The notes under the pieces were generated by a model. That model was not told the DNA's origin, did no database searches, and worked only from the letters and a program-made list of their open reading frames with translations. From Acinetobacter calcoaceticus (GTDB lineage: Bacteria > Pseudomonadota > Gammaproteobacteria > Pseudomonadales > Moraxellaceae), in contig NZ_JADVKT010000011.1 in NCBI RefSeq assembly GCF_016508255.1, positions 6,653 to 70,652 of the forward strand: DNA of 64,000 bases, in the 5' to 3' direction. This document shows positions 8,140-16,518 of this stretch, piece after piece (position 1 is the first letter of the stretch; the number at the start of each line of letters is the position of its first letter). The translations under genes were made by a program, and so were the position numbers.

Positions 8140-8256
8140 TTACGGGATTTGTTGATTTTCGGGCACAGTAATGGGTGGTAATTTACCTTGCTGTTTTGTA
8201 ATTGCATCAACGTTAGTTTGTGTTTTAGGACCATCCAAGGCAGGTAAATTCAAGCC
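8140..8256 (-). pseudogene. possible C-terminal remnant of a second phosphoesterase gene
   Basis: Between the MTHFR-like and phosphoesterase genes the minus strand reads GLNLPALDGPKTQTNVDAIT and continues to QQIP before a TAA at 8140-8142. It has no start codon and its first codons overlap the end of the MTHFR-like gene in another frame. The composition looks coding, and it would fit after the DLTNAFDFSQ ending of the intact phosphoesterase, so I read it as the tail of a deleted tandem copy. The link is an inference. Confidence 0.4.
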
Positions 8257-9644
8257 TCAGTTGCTAAATACCAGTTTTTCCAAGAACTAGTTCCTCTCGT
8301 TTTAATCGGCACGGTTGGAATGAGTTTTTCTTTTAATACTTCGGTTTGCTCAAGAGCTTTTGCAAGTCTTGCTTTGACTGAATGAATGCATTCACGGTCA
8401 CCAAATTCGCAGCGGTCTAAAGTTGTTCCACCACAAGGCCCATTGGCTAAACCTTTTGGACAAGTTTCAGGGCAAATATATAAAGTGTCACCTAAACGGC
8501 ACTGACCACAACTTTCACAGCCCACGAGGCTATGTTTACTCAATACTTCGGTTTTAAGTAATGCTTTGGCAACCAAAGTATTTTCCCAAAATGACGCTTT
8601 AAAAATAAACCGTCCAACGCCTTTAGCAATTTTTGAATCAAACAGCGCCTCATGCATCACATGTAACTGGCGATATTTAATCATTTGTTTAGAAGTAGGC
8701 AAATGCGAAAAGCTAGAAATTTCAGGCGCAAATTCTTTGCCTGTGGTGACTTGCCAAAGTGAGTTCCAAAGCTCTTCTAAGGCTTTAAGCTCCAAATGGC
8801 GATATTGCTCGACATAGCTTTCAAGCAACATTTGCTCTTCGGGCTTATGACAAGCAGATAAATGAATTCCTGCAAATCCCAAATGTTTACATATCAAAAT
8901 CTGTAAAGCGCAGCGTAAATAAACACGGTCAGTATGCCCTGCCTGTTTCTCATCTGCCAGAACTGTTAGCATATGCGGAGTAATCACAATACCTGCCACT
9001 TTATGCTTCACCATAAAATTGGCACGTGCCAAAGTCAGTGGCATCACACAAGCCAGTATTTGCTGTGAATAATCATGCTTGGTTAAAAATGATTTGGCTT
9101 GTTTTAAAGCTTCTATATCATAGCCCAATTGGGTAATGATAAAGTCTGCGCCTGCTTTAATCTTCTTATGCAGTTTTAAATACTGGGCATCACGCTCAGC
9201 TTCAACATATTTAAATGGGTTAAAAGCAACGCCAATACGAAAACCACCATGTTGCTTGGCTGCCATTACGGCGTTTACCGACTCTAGGTATCGACTACGA
9301 GGCTGCCCATCTCGACCATTATGGTGTTCTTTAAGTTTATCGCCTGTAAGCAATAACAAGTTTTGAATATTGGCTGCTTGGGCTTGTTCTAAAAACTGCT
9401 CAAAGTCTTGTATATCTCGGGCCTTACCTGAATAGTGTAAGACTTTATCGATTGAGTCAGGGTAACTTTTGCTGGCATCAAGTGGCGCAATATCATGATC
9501 TGAATGTACACGATCTGCCAATGTCATTGCCGCCGGATATCCTGCAAACTCATGTTTCACAGGATAAATTTCATGCAGTGAAGTGAGATATTCCACCAAC
9601 ACAAAAAACTGATTTGGTTGGAAGCAAGGAGAAACGTGTGACAT
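8250..9644 (-). CDS. methylenetetrahydrofolate reductase-like protein with Cys-rich C-terminal domain
   Basis: The 464-residue protein is read from ATG 9644; the ORF can be extended only through a TTG. The first 310 residues have an MTHFR-like TIM-barrel character (for example NIQNLLLLTGDKL and GADFIITQLGYD). The C-terminal part carries CESCGQCRLGDTLYICPETC, then CPKG, NGPCGG and two more cysteines, the pattern of the MTHFR C-terminal domain family (PF12225), expected to bind an iron-sulfur cluster or zinc. Such proteins are linked to one-carbon/folate chemistry, but their exact reaction is often unproven. It is not the ordinary metF, which is about 280-300 residues and lacks the Cys domain. 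Confidence 0.78.
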   Translation of the reverse strand: MSHVSPCFQPNQFFVLVEYLTSLHEIYPVKHEFAGYPAAMTLADRVHSDHDIAPLDASKSYPDSIDKVLHYSGKARDIQDFEQFLEQAQAANIQNLLLLTGDKLKEHHNGRDGQPRSRYLESVNAVMAAKQHGGFRIGVAFNPFKYVEAERDAQYLKLHKKIKAGADFIITQLGYDIEALKQAKSFLTKHDYSQQILACVMPLTLARANFMVKHKVAGIVITPHMLTVLADEKQAGHTDRVYLRCALQILICKHLGFAGIHLSACHKPEEQMLLESYVEQYRHLELKALEELWNSLWQVTTGKEFAPEISSFSHLPTSKQMIKYRQLHVMHEALFDSKIAKGVGRFIFKASFWENTLVAKALLKTEVLSKHSLVGCESCGQCRLGDTLYICPETCPKGLANGPCGGTTLDRCEFGDRECIHSVKARLAKALEQTEVLKEKLIPTVPIKTRGTSSWKNWYLATEA

Positions 9645-9716
9645 AGGCAAAGTGCTGATCAAAACATGACATCAATCATAAGCGCGGCATTATAAATCAA
9701 AGCGCATCAATATGCG

Positions 9717-10484
9717 CTAGTCAGAAAGCTCAATGTTTTGCTTATCTTCACTCTCTTTATTTCTGGGTAATTCGAGTGAGCGAGGAAATATAAAATCGAA
9801 AGAATCGAGTGCATAGCGGTAAAGCTGAGCTGGGCGTTTGCCCACAATTTTACTGTGGTTGGTTTCTTCAACTGCACCCGCTTCTATCATACGGCGCCTA
9901 AACGCTTTTTTATCTAAAGATTGCCCAAGAATAATTTCATAAATGGTTTGTAGCTCAGTCAGTGTAAACAACTCAGGCATGAGACTGGCTGGCAATGCGG
10001 TATAGCGAGTTTTATTGGTGAGACGCTCTAAAGCTAAGCTGAGCAATTCATTGTGATCAAATGCCAATGCTAAATCTTGTGCTTTTACTACAGGCACCCA
10101 TTCGCTGTATTCAGCCAAGGCTTGGTGTTGGTACGCATTAAAATCAATTAAAGCAAAATACAAAATGGTCACGGCCCAACCACGCGGGTCACGTTTCGCG
10201 TTGCCGACAGAGACAACTTGTTCCAAGTATGGCGAAGCAATTCCTGTTTTTTCGACCAGCTTACGATATGCCGTGGCCATCAAGTCTCGATCATGGGTTA
10301 AATCGGCAAAACCGCCCGGTAAAGCCCATTGATCTTTGGCTGGAAAGTTTGGACGCTTAATGAGTAATACCTGCAACTGACCATTAAATACCGAGAAAAT
10401 AGCCATATCGACAGTGAGTAAAGGTGCGTCATAATCTCGGCGATCATAACTGGCAAGGAATTCTTGTTCAGTTTGAATAGTCAC
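9717..10484 (-). CDS. nrtR: NrtR, Nudix-related transcriptional regulator of NAD metabolism
   Basis: The 255-residue protein starts at a GTG (10484) with GAGAGG before it. Residues about 20-150 are a Nudix domain, but the catalytic Nudix box is degenerate: GGFADLTHDRDLMATAYRKL lacks the REuxEE glutamates, as in NrtR repressors that bind ADP-ribose rather than hydrolyse it. The C-terminal 90 residues fit the NrtR winged helix. NrtR proteins repress NAD-salvage genes and release DNA when ADP-ribose appears. The gene is last in a leftward operon after a prs-like gene and nadV, the classic NrtR context, and a strong palindrome lies upstream of the operon at 12970-12994. Confidence 0.9.
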   Translation of the reverse strand: MTIQTEQEFLASYDRRDYDAPLLTVDMAIFSVFNGQLQVLLIKRPNFPAKDQWALPGGFADLTHDRDLMATAYRKLVEKTGIASPYLEQVVSVGNAKRDPRGWAVTILYFALIDFNAYQHQALAEYSEWVPVVKAQDLALAFDHNELLSLALERLTNKTRYTALPASLMPELFTLTELQTIYEIILGQSLDKKAFRRRMIEAGAVEETNHSKIVGKRPAQLYRYALDSFDFIFPRSLELPRNKESEDKQNIELSD

Positions 10485-10544
10485 GTTCAGCCTCTCAATA
10501 AAAATGATGAGCCGATACCCATGTAACGACTCATCTAAACTCAG

Positions 10545-12038
10545 TTATACGATGGATAAACGCTCACGAATTTGATCCAGAGTACACTCATATTGAAGTT
10601 TACCATTTTCAAAGACGGTTTTTAGTGCTCCGCCTTGTTCTTGTTCGGCTGTTTGCTCATCAAACAAGGTAAAACCATTTTCACTTTCTTCGATGCGTAA
10701 TAGACCTTTAGCAGATTTTTTTACGCCAGAGTCCGTAATCGGGTCTTTAAACAGCTCTCGACCTACACCATTGACCTGCCCCCAAGTTGCTTTTACAGCA
10801 AACCCAAAGGTATCGCGAGTTAAGTAGTTATAAGTAAAGCTGCCTATACCAAACACCAAGTTGTTTGAAGCAAAGCCTTTGGCTTCTAACCCTTCCAAAA
10901 TGTGCTGTGCACGGCCTAGAGTAATTGAGTCACCATAAATTAAGCCAACACGCTCATTCAATACTTTATAGCCTTGGTCGGTTGTTGTACCGCCGAACAC
11001 TTCCCATAAGCATTCAACTGCACCTTTGTAGGCTGGACTTCCAACTTCGGCGTCTGGGTCACCACAAATAATTTTAACTGGGTCGCCAGAGTCAGGACGG
11101 AAAACCAATTTAGCCAAACCCAAAGCATTCGGTTGTCTCGCCAAAATTTCAGGTTTTAAAGCCACGGTAAACTCTGTAATGACTCGCCAAAAGTCCCAAG
11201 TGTCAGACACAATACTGACAACACCAGACGGATAAAGTTCGCAGATTAAACGCTTAAATGTTTCTAGCTCACTGTTTTCGGTGCCCATACACATCACACT
11301 GTGTTCGGTCGCTGGTACAGAGACCCCGATGACACCAGTTGCTTTGTAGTATTCTTCGGCGTAGTCAATTGAAGCAACCGAGTCTGTTCCAATAAAACTG
11401 GTTAAGTGGCCTACACCTGATTGCGCTGCATCATAAATTCCACTCATACCACGGCTACTAAAATCGTGTCCTTGCACAGGTACAAAATCGAGTGGTGCGC
11501 CAGTTTTTACAGCATATTGAGTTAATAAACGTTTGTACTCGTAGGCAATAGTTGCTGTAGTACAGCTTTTCCACAGCTCAGCACTTAACACGGTTTCAAT
11601 ATAATTCGTTAACCAAAAGAAACGTGGATTGGTATTAATTACAGTGAGCACGGGTACACGCATATTGACGCGACTACCTTCTGGCAATGCTTTAATGCGT
11701 AAAGGTAAATAACCCAAGTCATGTAATGCTTCAATGTGATCGACCGGTACTGCACCTTCACCTAGTGAACTATCCATACGGCGTTTATAAGCAGCCACCA
11801 CTTTGTCTTTAGGCTGTTTGAAAAAGCCTTCACTCCATGTATCGATTAAAAAGTGTTTAATAAAACCTTGAAGCCCAAAGAACACAACTTTATCGTCAAA
11901 GTCAGGCAACATTTTTGCGAGTCGAGATGAACGCGGCGTAAAGTTAGCATATACATACTCTGTACCTTCGGGATACTGACGTCTGTGATCAGCTTTATAA
12001 AAATCGATAGCGTTTAATGGATTAAGTTTAATAGTCAT
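10545..12038 (-). CDS. nadV: nicotinamide phosphoribosyltransferase
   Basis: This 497-residue protein matches the length and sequence style of NadV/NAMPT: N-terminal NPLNAIDFYKADHRRQYPEG, then YANFTPRSSR, GHDFSSRGMSG and later FRPDSGDP, all family signatures around the active-site barrel. It makes nicotinamide mononucleotide from nicotinamide and PRPP in the cytoplasm, a one-step entry to NAD salvage without deamidation. The gene follows the prs-like gene by 11 bp, so substrate PRPP supply and use are co-expressed, and nrtR follows it. Confidence 0.95.
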   Translation of the reverse strand: MTIKLNPLNAIDFYKADHRRQYPEGTEYVYANFTPRSSRLAKMLPDFDDKVVFFGLQGFIKHFLIDTWSEGFFKQPKDKVVAAYKRRMDSSLGEGAVPVDHIEALHDLGYLPLRIKALPEGSRVNMRVPVLTVINTNPRFFWLTNYIETVLSAELWKSCTTATIAYEYKRLLTQYAVKTGAPLDFVPVQGHDFSSRGMSGIYDAAQSGVGHLTSFIGTDSVASIDYAEEYYKATGVIGVSVPATEHSVMCMGTENSELETFKRLICELYPSGVVSIVSDTWDFWRVITEFTVALKPEILARQPNALGLAKLVFRPDSGDPVKIICGDPDAEVGSPAYKGAVECLWEVFGGTTTDQGYKVLNERVGLIYGDSITLGRAQHILEGLEAKGFASNNLVFGIGSFTYNYLTRDTFGFAVKATWGQVNGVGRELFKDPITDSGVKKSAKGLLRIEESENGFTLFDEQTAEQEQGGALKTVFENGKLQYECTLDQIRERLSIV

Positions 12039-12049
12039 CTTTGTTCTCT

Positions 12050-12934
12050 TTATTCTGCTGCAAAAGCAATTACTGAAATTTTGTCTGATGGTTGTTGTGG
12101 AAAGCTGTCTGAGGTAAATAGTTGGTCAAGCAATCCATCAAAAACCTCAATTCCTTTACTAAAAATACCGTGAGTCACGTATAGAACGACCTTATGGCAA
12201 TTAAGGCGACGGAGTTCTTTGGCAATACCAATAAAGGTTGCACCGCCGTCACAAATGTCATCGGTAATGACCGCTGTTAGGCCTGATAAATCAGTCGCAT
12301 GTACATGTGTACCCAAAATTTTGCCAGTCACTGGGTCACGCTTTTTATCACACTGAACAATAGTGATTGGTTGTTTACACTCAACATTAAAAGCATCTGC
12401 AACCATTTGTGTACGTGCTTTTGCGCCTTTGTCTGGGCAAATCAGCACGGTTTTTTCATCTTTTAACAGTGTGCTTAGTGCTTCACTCTTTGCGATGATG
12501 TCAACTGAACTCACATTTACAACTTCGTTAAAAGAAGTATTGGCAGTGAGCAAAGCTGTTGTTACTTCACTATGGCAGTCCCAAACAGTCAGCTTGCCTT
12601 GTTTGCCCGCTTTTTTATCGGCATTGATATTGAGTAACTTCGTCATCACATCGAGAGAAAATGCTTGGCCAACTGCACAAATACGGTCCTGACGTGCATA
12701 TGGAAAATATGGAATTTCTAGGTCAACGGTTAAGCCTTGAGTCAGCAATATATTTTCAAGTAGTAAATAATCCATCACATCATGACTTGAGGTCATTTGA
12801 GCACGTACCAATACCGTGCCAGATAGTGAACCTAAAGTTGTCTCATCAAGTTGAACATGACGCTCGCCACCAGAAAACTGCGTAAATTTCACTGGAATTT
12901 CATTTCTTGCCGCATCTAAAAGCTGGATAGCCAT
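12050..12934 (-). CDS. ribose-phosphate pyrophosphokinase family protein
   Basis: The 294-residue protein has a phosphoribosyltransferase-type fold of the Prs family: FPYARQDR near residue 100, a CPDKGAKAR segment, and the PRPP-binding motif VITDDICDGGATF near residues 215-227. Prs makes PRPP from ribose 5-phosphate and ATP. It is shorter and more diverged than housekeeping Prs (about 315 residues) and is the dedicated version commonly found in nadV-nrtR operons. GAGGATGAT precedes the ATG. It is the first gene of the operon, with an operator-like palindrome 35-60 bp upstream. Confidence 0.9.
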   Translation of the reverse strand: MAIQLLDAARNEIPVKFTQFSGGERHVQLDETTLGSLSGTVLVRAQMTSSHDVMDYLLLENILLTQGLTVDLEIPYFPYARQDRICAVGQAFSLDVMTKLLNINADKKAGKQGKLTVWDCHSEVTTALLTANTSFNEVVNVSSVDIIAKSEALSTLLKDEKTVLICPDKGAKARTQMVADAFNVECKQPITIVQCDKKRDPVTGKILGTHVHATDLSGLTAVITDDICDGGATFIGIAKELRRLNCHKVVLYVTHGIFSKGIEVFDGLLDQLFTSDSFPQQPSDKISVIAFAAE

Positions 12935-12969
12935 ATCATCCTCTTTTTGTCTAATGACCTTCGATGAAT

Positions 12970-12994
12970 ATATAGTGGCATAAAGCCACTATAT
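12970..12994. promoter_or_regulatory. 25-bp palindrome, candidate NrtR operator
   Basis: The arms ATATAGTGGC (12970-12979) and GCCACTATAT (12985-12994) match perfectly across a 5-bp centre. The site lies in the promoter region of the prs-nadV-nrtR operon and no T run follows on the minus strand, which argues against a terminator. NrtR regulators bind palindromes of about 21 bp, so autoregulation is the simplest reading; no NrtR consensus was compared. Confidence 0.6.
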
Positions 12995-13116
12995 GTTGCA
13001 AGTCTATTTTTTTAAACTTTTTTCGAAGCCATTTAAGACATAAAATTTGCAGTTTTAGAGCGTTTATAAATTCGTTATTTAATATAAATTATTATTCAAG
13101 ATATTGAAAAAAATAA

Positions 13117-13926
13117 TTAATTTACAAAAGTCATGACTAAAAAAACTCCTATCAAAAGTAATGGATACAACTTTGCTCGCCATAAATCAGGTAGTTTTGA
13201 AATAAATTTTTCTGAAAAATAGAGTCCGATCCATGTTCCTGCAACCAAAAATAATGCAGCTTCAAACCAGATTAGACCGATAAATCCACTAGGTGTCCAT
13301 TCAGATTGCCAAAGTGACAATACACAATAGGTCAGCGTTGCAGTTAAAGACAAAGGCAACGTGAGAATGTTTGCAATAGCAGCAGCCTCTGCCATAGAAC
13401 TACCCCGCCGCCGTAATAACGGAACCGTCATGACGCTTCCTCCCACACCTAAAAGCGCTGCAACCCAGCCAATTATTCCGCCTTTAATAAGTTCGCTATT
13501 TTGACCATCATGTTGCTTTTGCATTGATGTCACCAGAAAGCCTGGTCTGTAATAACAATCAATAATCGTTACGAACACATAGCCCATAAATATCCAGCGA
13601 AGCCAGTTTCCATTAAATAATGAGGCCATTACCGCACCAACAACTCCACCCAGTGCGATACCACTCCATAAAAAGCGGATCTTTTGCCAATCTATATGTC
13701 CAGACCGATAGTGCCGAAAAGTTGCAAAACTTGCCGAGCACAACATCACAAAGGCTGATGTCGCCACGGCGATTTGCATAGCATGTATGCCAACACTGCT
13801 TTCATTGCCCCACTTGTGAATAATCAAGGTATAAAGCAAAGGCACAGCAACAAAACCACCGCCAAAGCCAAATAACCAAGTGGTTACGCCTGAAAGCAGC
13901 CCAAATAAAAATAGCTCATATAGCAT
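13117..13926 (-). CDS. TauE/SafE family membrane transporter (sulfite/organosulfonate exporter type)
   Basis: The start MLYELFLFG (ATG 13926) is preferred over upstream ATGs because GAGGAAG lies seven bases before it. The 269-residue protein has about eight hydrophobic segments and the internal repeat typical of TauE/SafE (PF01925), with Gly-rich turns such as FGFGGGFVAVPLL near residue 20 and LLGVGGSVMTVPLL in the second half. Such inner-membrane proteins move sulfite, sulfoacetate or related anions. A divergent AraC-type gene starts 98 bp away and may regulate it. Confidence 0.85.
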   Translation of the reverse strand: MLYELFLFGLLSGVTTWLFGFGGGFVAVPLLYTLIIHKWGNESSVGIHAMQIAVATSAFVMLCSASFATFRHYRSGHIDWQKIRFLWSGIALGGVVGAVMASLFNGNWLRWIFMGYVFVTIIDCYYRPGFLVTSMQKQHDGQNSELIKGGIIGWVAALLGVGGSVMTVPLLRRRGSSMAEAAAIANILTLPLSLTATLTYCVLSLWQSEWTPSGFIGLIWFEAALFLVAGTWIGLYFSEKFISKLPDLWRAKLYPLLLIGVFLVMTFVN

Positions 13927-14024
13927 GATCATCTTCCTCACGTTTATAGAGGCATGATATAAAATAGCCATGTGGCAAACTAACGTAGAAAAGCCATTCT
14001 TTTATTTATTTCAGCCAAAAATAT

Positions 14025-14813
14025 ATGCGTAATATTCCAATTAACGATGTAGATCATTTACCGCAAGCGGTTCTGGCTTTGGGATCAGACTATCCTGCTG
14101 ATACCTTACTAGATACACATAGTCATCGCCGTGCACAGTTTTTATATGCACCCGAAGGCGTAATGAAAGTTGAAACCGAAGATGGTCAATGGCTTGTCTT
14201 GCCCTATAGTGGTGTGTGGATACCCGCTGGCAAACCACATCAGGTATGGTTGTCTAAAGTCAGTACTTATAGTTTGTATATAGAGACGGATAATGCGCCA
14301 AGACAGGCAATATATTGTGAAGTCGTACAAGTTTCACCGTTACTGCATCAACTACTCATTCAGGCAAATCAGCTACCTGTTGACTATCAACGTGCAAGCC
14401 GTGACGGCGCTCTTATCGATTTATTGTTATATGAATTAGAAGCTGCACCAGCCCTGCCTTTGTTTATTCCGCTACCTCACAACACATTACTCTCTAAACA
14501 GTGTGCTGAATTTATGAAAGCACCTAATATTCATAGTAGCCCTAAAGATTGGGCACATGATCACAATAAAAGTGAACGGACTTTTCATCGTTGGTTTAAG
14601 TCTGAAACGGGTATGTCCTTTCAAGCATGGCGTAATCGGGTCTGCATCATCTATGCTTTAAATGCATTAAAAGAAAATATCTCAATTACTGAAATTGCTT
14701 TTAGTTTGGGCTATGAACACTCAGCAGCTTTTACCGCAATGTTCAGTAAAATTATGGGCTATCCACCTACCCATTTTCTAAAAAAATTTCATGCTCAGAA
14801 TGAAACGCTATAA
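14025..14813 (+). CDS. AraC family transcriptional regulator (cupin sensor plus HTH)
   Basis: This 262-residue protein has an N-terminal cupin-like domain (HSHRRAQFLYAPEG near residue 30 and WIPAGKPHQVWL near 67) and a C-terminal AraC domain (about residues 165-255) with the signature SITEIAFSLGYEHSAAFTAMF. It is divergent from the TauE/SafE gene, with 98 bp between starts, suggesting control of that transporter. The inducer is unknown. Confidence 0.88.
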   Translation: MRNIPINDVDHLPQAVLALGSDYPADTLLDTHSHRRAQFLYAPEGVMKVETEDGQWLVLPYSGVWIPAGKPHQVWLSKVSTYSLYIETDNAPRQAIYCEVVQVSPLLHQLLIQANQLPVDYQRASRDGALIDLLLYELEAAPALPLFIPLPHNTLLSKQCAEFMKAPNIHSSPKDWAHDHNKSERTFHRWFKSETGMSFQAWRNRVCIIYALNALKENISITEIAFSLGYEHSAAFTAMFSKIMGYPPTHFLKKFHAQNETL

Positions 14814-14937
14814 ATATTTAGTCATGTGAATAGTGTCATACGTCTCGATCCATTCCCGTTTTATAACTCTCTTTTCAATATTTAAATTTAATCAGAAAGT
14901 TTGAGATCAAGTACGCCTAGAAACTTCAAAATAATCA

Positions 14938-14976
14938 TTAAACGTTAGGCCTGATTTTTTCAGGCCTAACGTTTAA
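14938..14976. repeat. 17-bp perfect inverted repeat with T5 loop
   Basis: Arms TTAAACGTTAGGCCTGA (14938-14954) and TCAGGCCTAACGTTTAA (14960-14976) are fully complementary around TTTTT. It lies after the AraC gene and before the PepSY-protein gene. No T run follows, so it is not a standard intrinsic terminator, although it could stop the AraC transcript or act as an operator or mRNA hairpin. Confidence 0.6.
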
Positions 14977-15019
14977 GTCAGACAGTTTGTATAAGCACTA
15001 TTCAAATAATTTAATAGTC

Positions 15020-15094
15020 ATGTCAGCTCAATCAACATCAAAAGAAATAAGTCGCTATAATCCAGCCCAACACCTGATAGACCTAATCTTCTGA
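15020..15094 (+). CDS. possible 24-residue leader peptide overlapping the PepSY gene start
   Basis: An ATG at 15020 opens a 24-codon frame (beginning MSAQSTSKEISR) whose TGA stop overlaps the ATG of the next gene as TGATG at 15092-15096. Such overlap usually means translational coupling. The downstream gene has no clear ribosome-binding site of its own, in keeping with this, but the leader's own site is weak too. Existence of the peptide is a suggestion. Confidence 0.35.
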   Translation: MSAQSTSKEISRYNPAQHLIDLIF

Positions 15095-16440
15095 TGCTTA
15101 CCTCCTCATCATTCTGGCGTAGTCTTTATCGTTTAATTCATATTTATGCTGGTATTTTTATTGCACCATTTATATTGGTTGCTGCAATCACCGGTTTACT
15201 CTATGCAATTACGCCTCAACTTGAACAAGCAATTTATAAAGATGTTCTATATGTTGAGCCACTGAACCAAGCGGAATTTAAGCTTAGTCAGCAAATTGAA
15301 GCCGCAAAAAAAGTAATGCCTATGTCTGCACAAGTGATTGAGGTTAGACCAGCGCCAAGCTCTGACCAGACAACACGAGTAATTTTTTCAGACCCCATAC
15401 ATCATTTTACGAGTGAAGCAGTTTTTATTGATCCTTTTACACTTCAAGCCAAAGGTCATCTAGCTGTGTATGGTACCAGTGGTGTTCTGCCATTTCGAAC
15501 TACGCTTGATCAGTTACATAGCAATTTATTACTAGGAAAATGGGGACGTTTTTATAGTGAGCTGGCAGCAAGTTGGCTCGGAATTTTAACTTTAACCGGC
15601 TTGTACAATTGGTGGAAACGTCGTCAGAATTTTAAAATCAGACAAACACAGAAAAATAAATTATTGAGGTGGCATAGCACGCTTGGTTTAGTCTTATTTC
15701 CAATTTTACTGTTAATCGCTATTACGGGTCTGACATGGTCTGGGTGGGCTGGAGATAATATTCGAGTTGCTCGTCAATGGCTCAACTGGCAAACCCCAAC
15801 ATTAGCAACTTCTCTTCAAGATGATAATTTACCAACAGTGATGCACCATGAACATCACGAGATGCCGCACAGTGAAAATGTTAATTTAAATATTATTTCA
15901 AGTGAATACGATACAGTTCTTTCAATGGCCCGAGCACATGGCATTGATGCAGCACAAATACAAATCAAACCACCCACCAGTGGAAATCAAGCTTGGACCG
16001 TGGCCGAGATTCAGCGCAAATGGCCAACTCAAGCAGATAGCATCGCAATTGATATGGAACAACACAAAGTCATTGATCAACTTGCTTTTAAAGACTACTC
16101 ACTAGTTGCTAAGCTGACTCGTTGGGGAGTTGATGCCCATATTGGTATTTTATTTGGCTGGATAAACCAACTTGTACTGGCGCTTTACGCTCTCGCCCTG
16201 TGTATTATGATTATTTATGCATATAGAGCTGCGTTTAAAAACTCGAATTTAAAACACATGACCACTCACTTTGTGAGTCAAAGTTTATTCTTATGGAATC
16301 ATGCGACTCGCCAACACAAAGTATTAATGATGAGCGCACTTATACTTTTAGGAATAAGCTTACCTGTTTTCGGTTTGAGTATGCTATTTACCATACTCAT
16401 CCTTGCAGTACGTAAGAAACATATCGAATCTAAATTATAA
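15094..16440 (+). CDS. PepSY-associated TM protein (iron-uptake/ferric-reductase-like)
   Basis: The 448-residue protein has membrane helices at about residues 15-38, 145-165, 195-215, 345-370 and 400-440, with large periplasmic PepSY-type segments between them. This is the PepSY_TM family (PF03929), which includes PiuB and FsrB-like proteins thought to reduce or process ferric siderophores. Conserved histidines in the membrane parts (HIYAG near 16, HSTLG near 195) fit haem or metal binding, and an HHEHHEMPH-like His cluster lies near residue 250. It ends about 80 bp before a convergent alcohol dehydrogenase gene. No TonB receptor is adjacent. Confidence 0.78.
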   Translation: MLTSSSFWRSLYRLIHIYAGIFIAPFILVAAITGLLYAITPQLEQAIYKDVLYVEPLNQAEFKLSQQIEAAKKVMPMSAQVIEVRPAPSSDQTTRVIFSDPIHHFTSEAVFIDPFTLQAKGHLAVYGTSGVLPFRTTLDQLHSNLLLGKWGRFYSELAASWLGILTLTGLYNWWKRRQNFKIRQTQKNKLLRWHSTLGLVLFPILLLIAITGLTWSGWAGDNIRVARQWLNWQTPTLATSLQDDNLPTVMHHEHHEMPHSENVNLNIISSEYDTVLSMARAHGIDAAQIQIKPPTSGNQAWTVAEIQRKWPTQADSIAIDMEQHKVIDQLAFKDYSLVAKLTRWGVDAHIGILFGWINQLVLALYALALCIMIIYAYRAAFKNSNLKHMTTHFVSQSLFLWNHATRQHKVLMMSALILLGISLPVFGLSMLFTILILAVRKKHIESKL

Positions 16441-16518
16441 GTTTTACCCCTCACATTTAGACGCAACCTATGTGCTGTGCATCCTACAATCAAGATGCAC
16501 AGCAAAGATAAAACCAGA

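Noticed and set aside
12970-12994. Terminator of the TauE/SafE gene
   Set aside because: Neither strand has a T run after the stem, and the site is in the promoter position of the prs-like gene.
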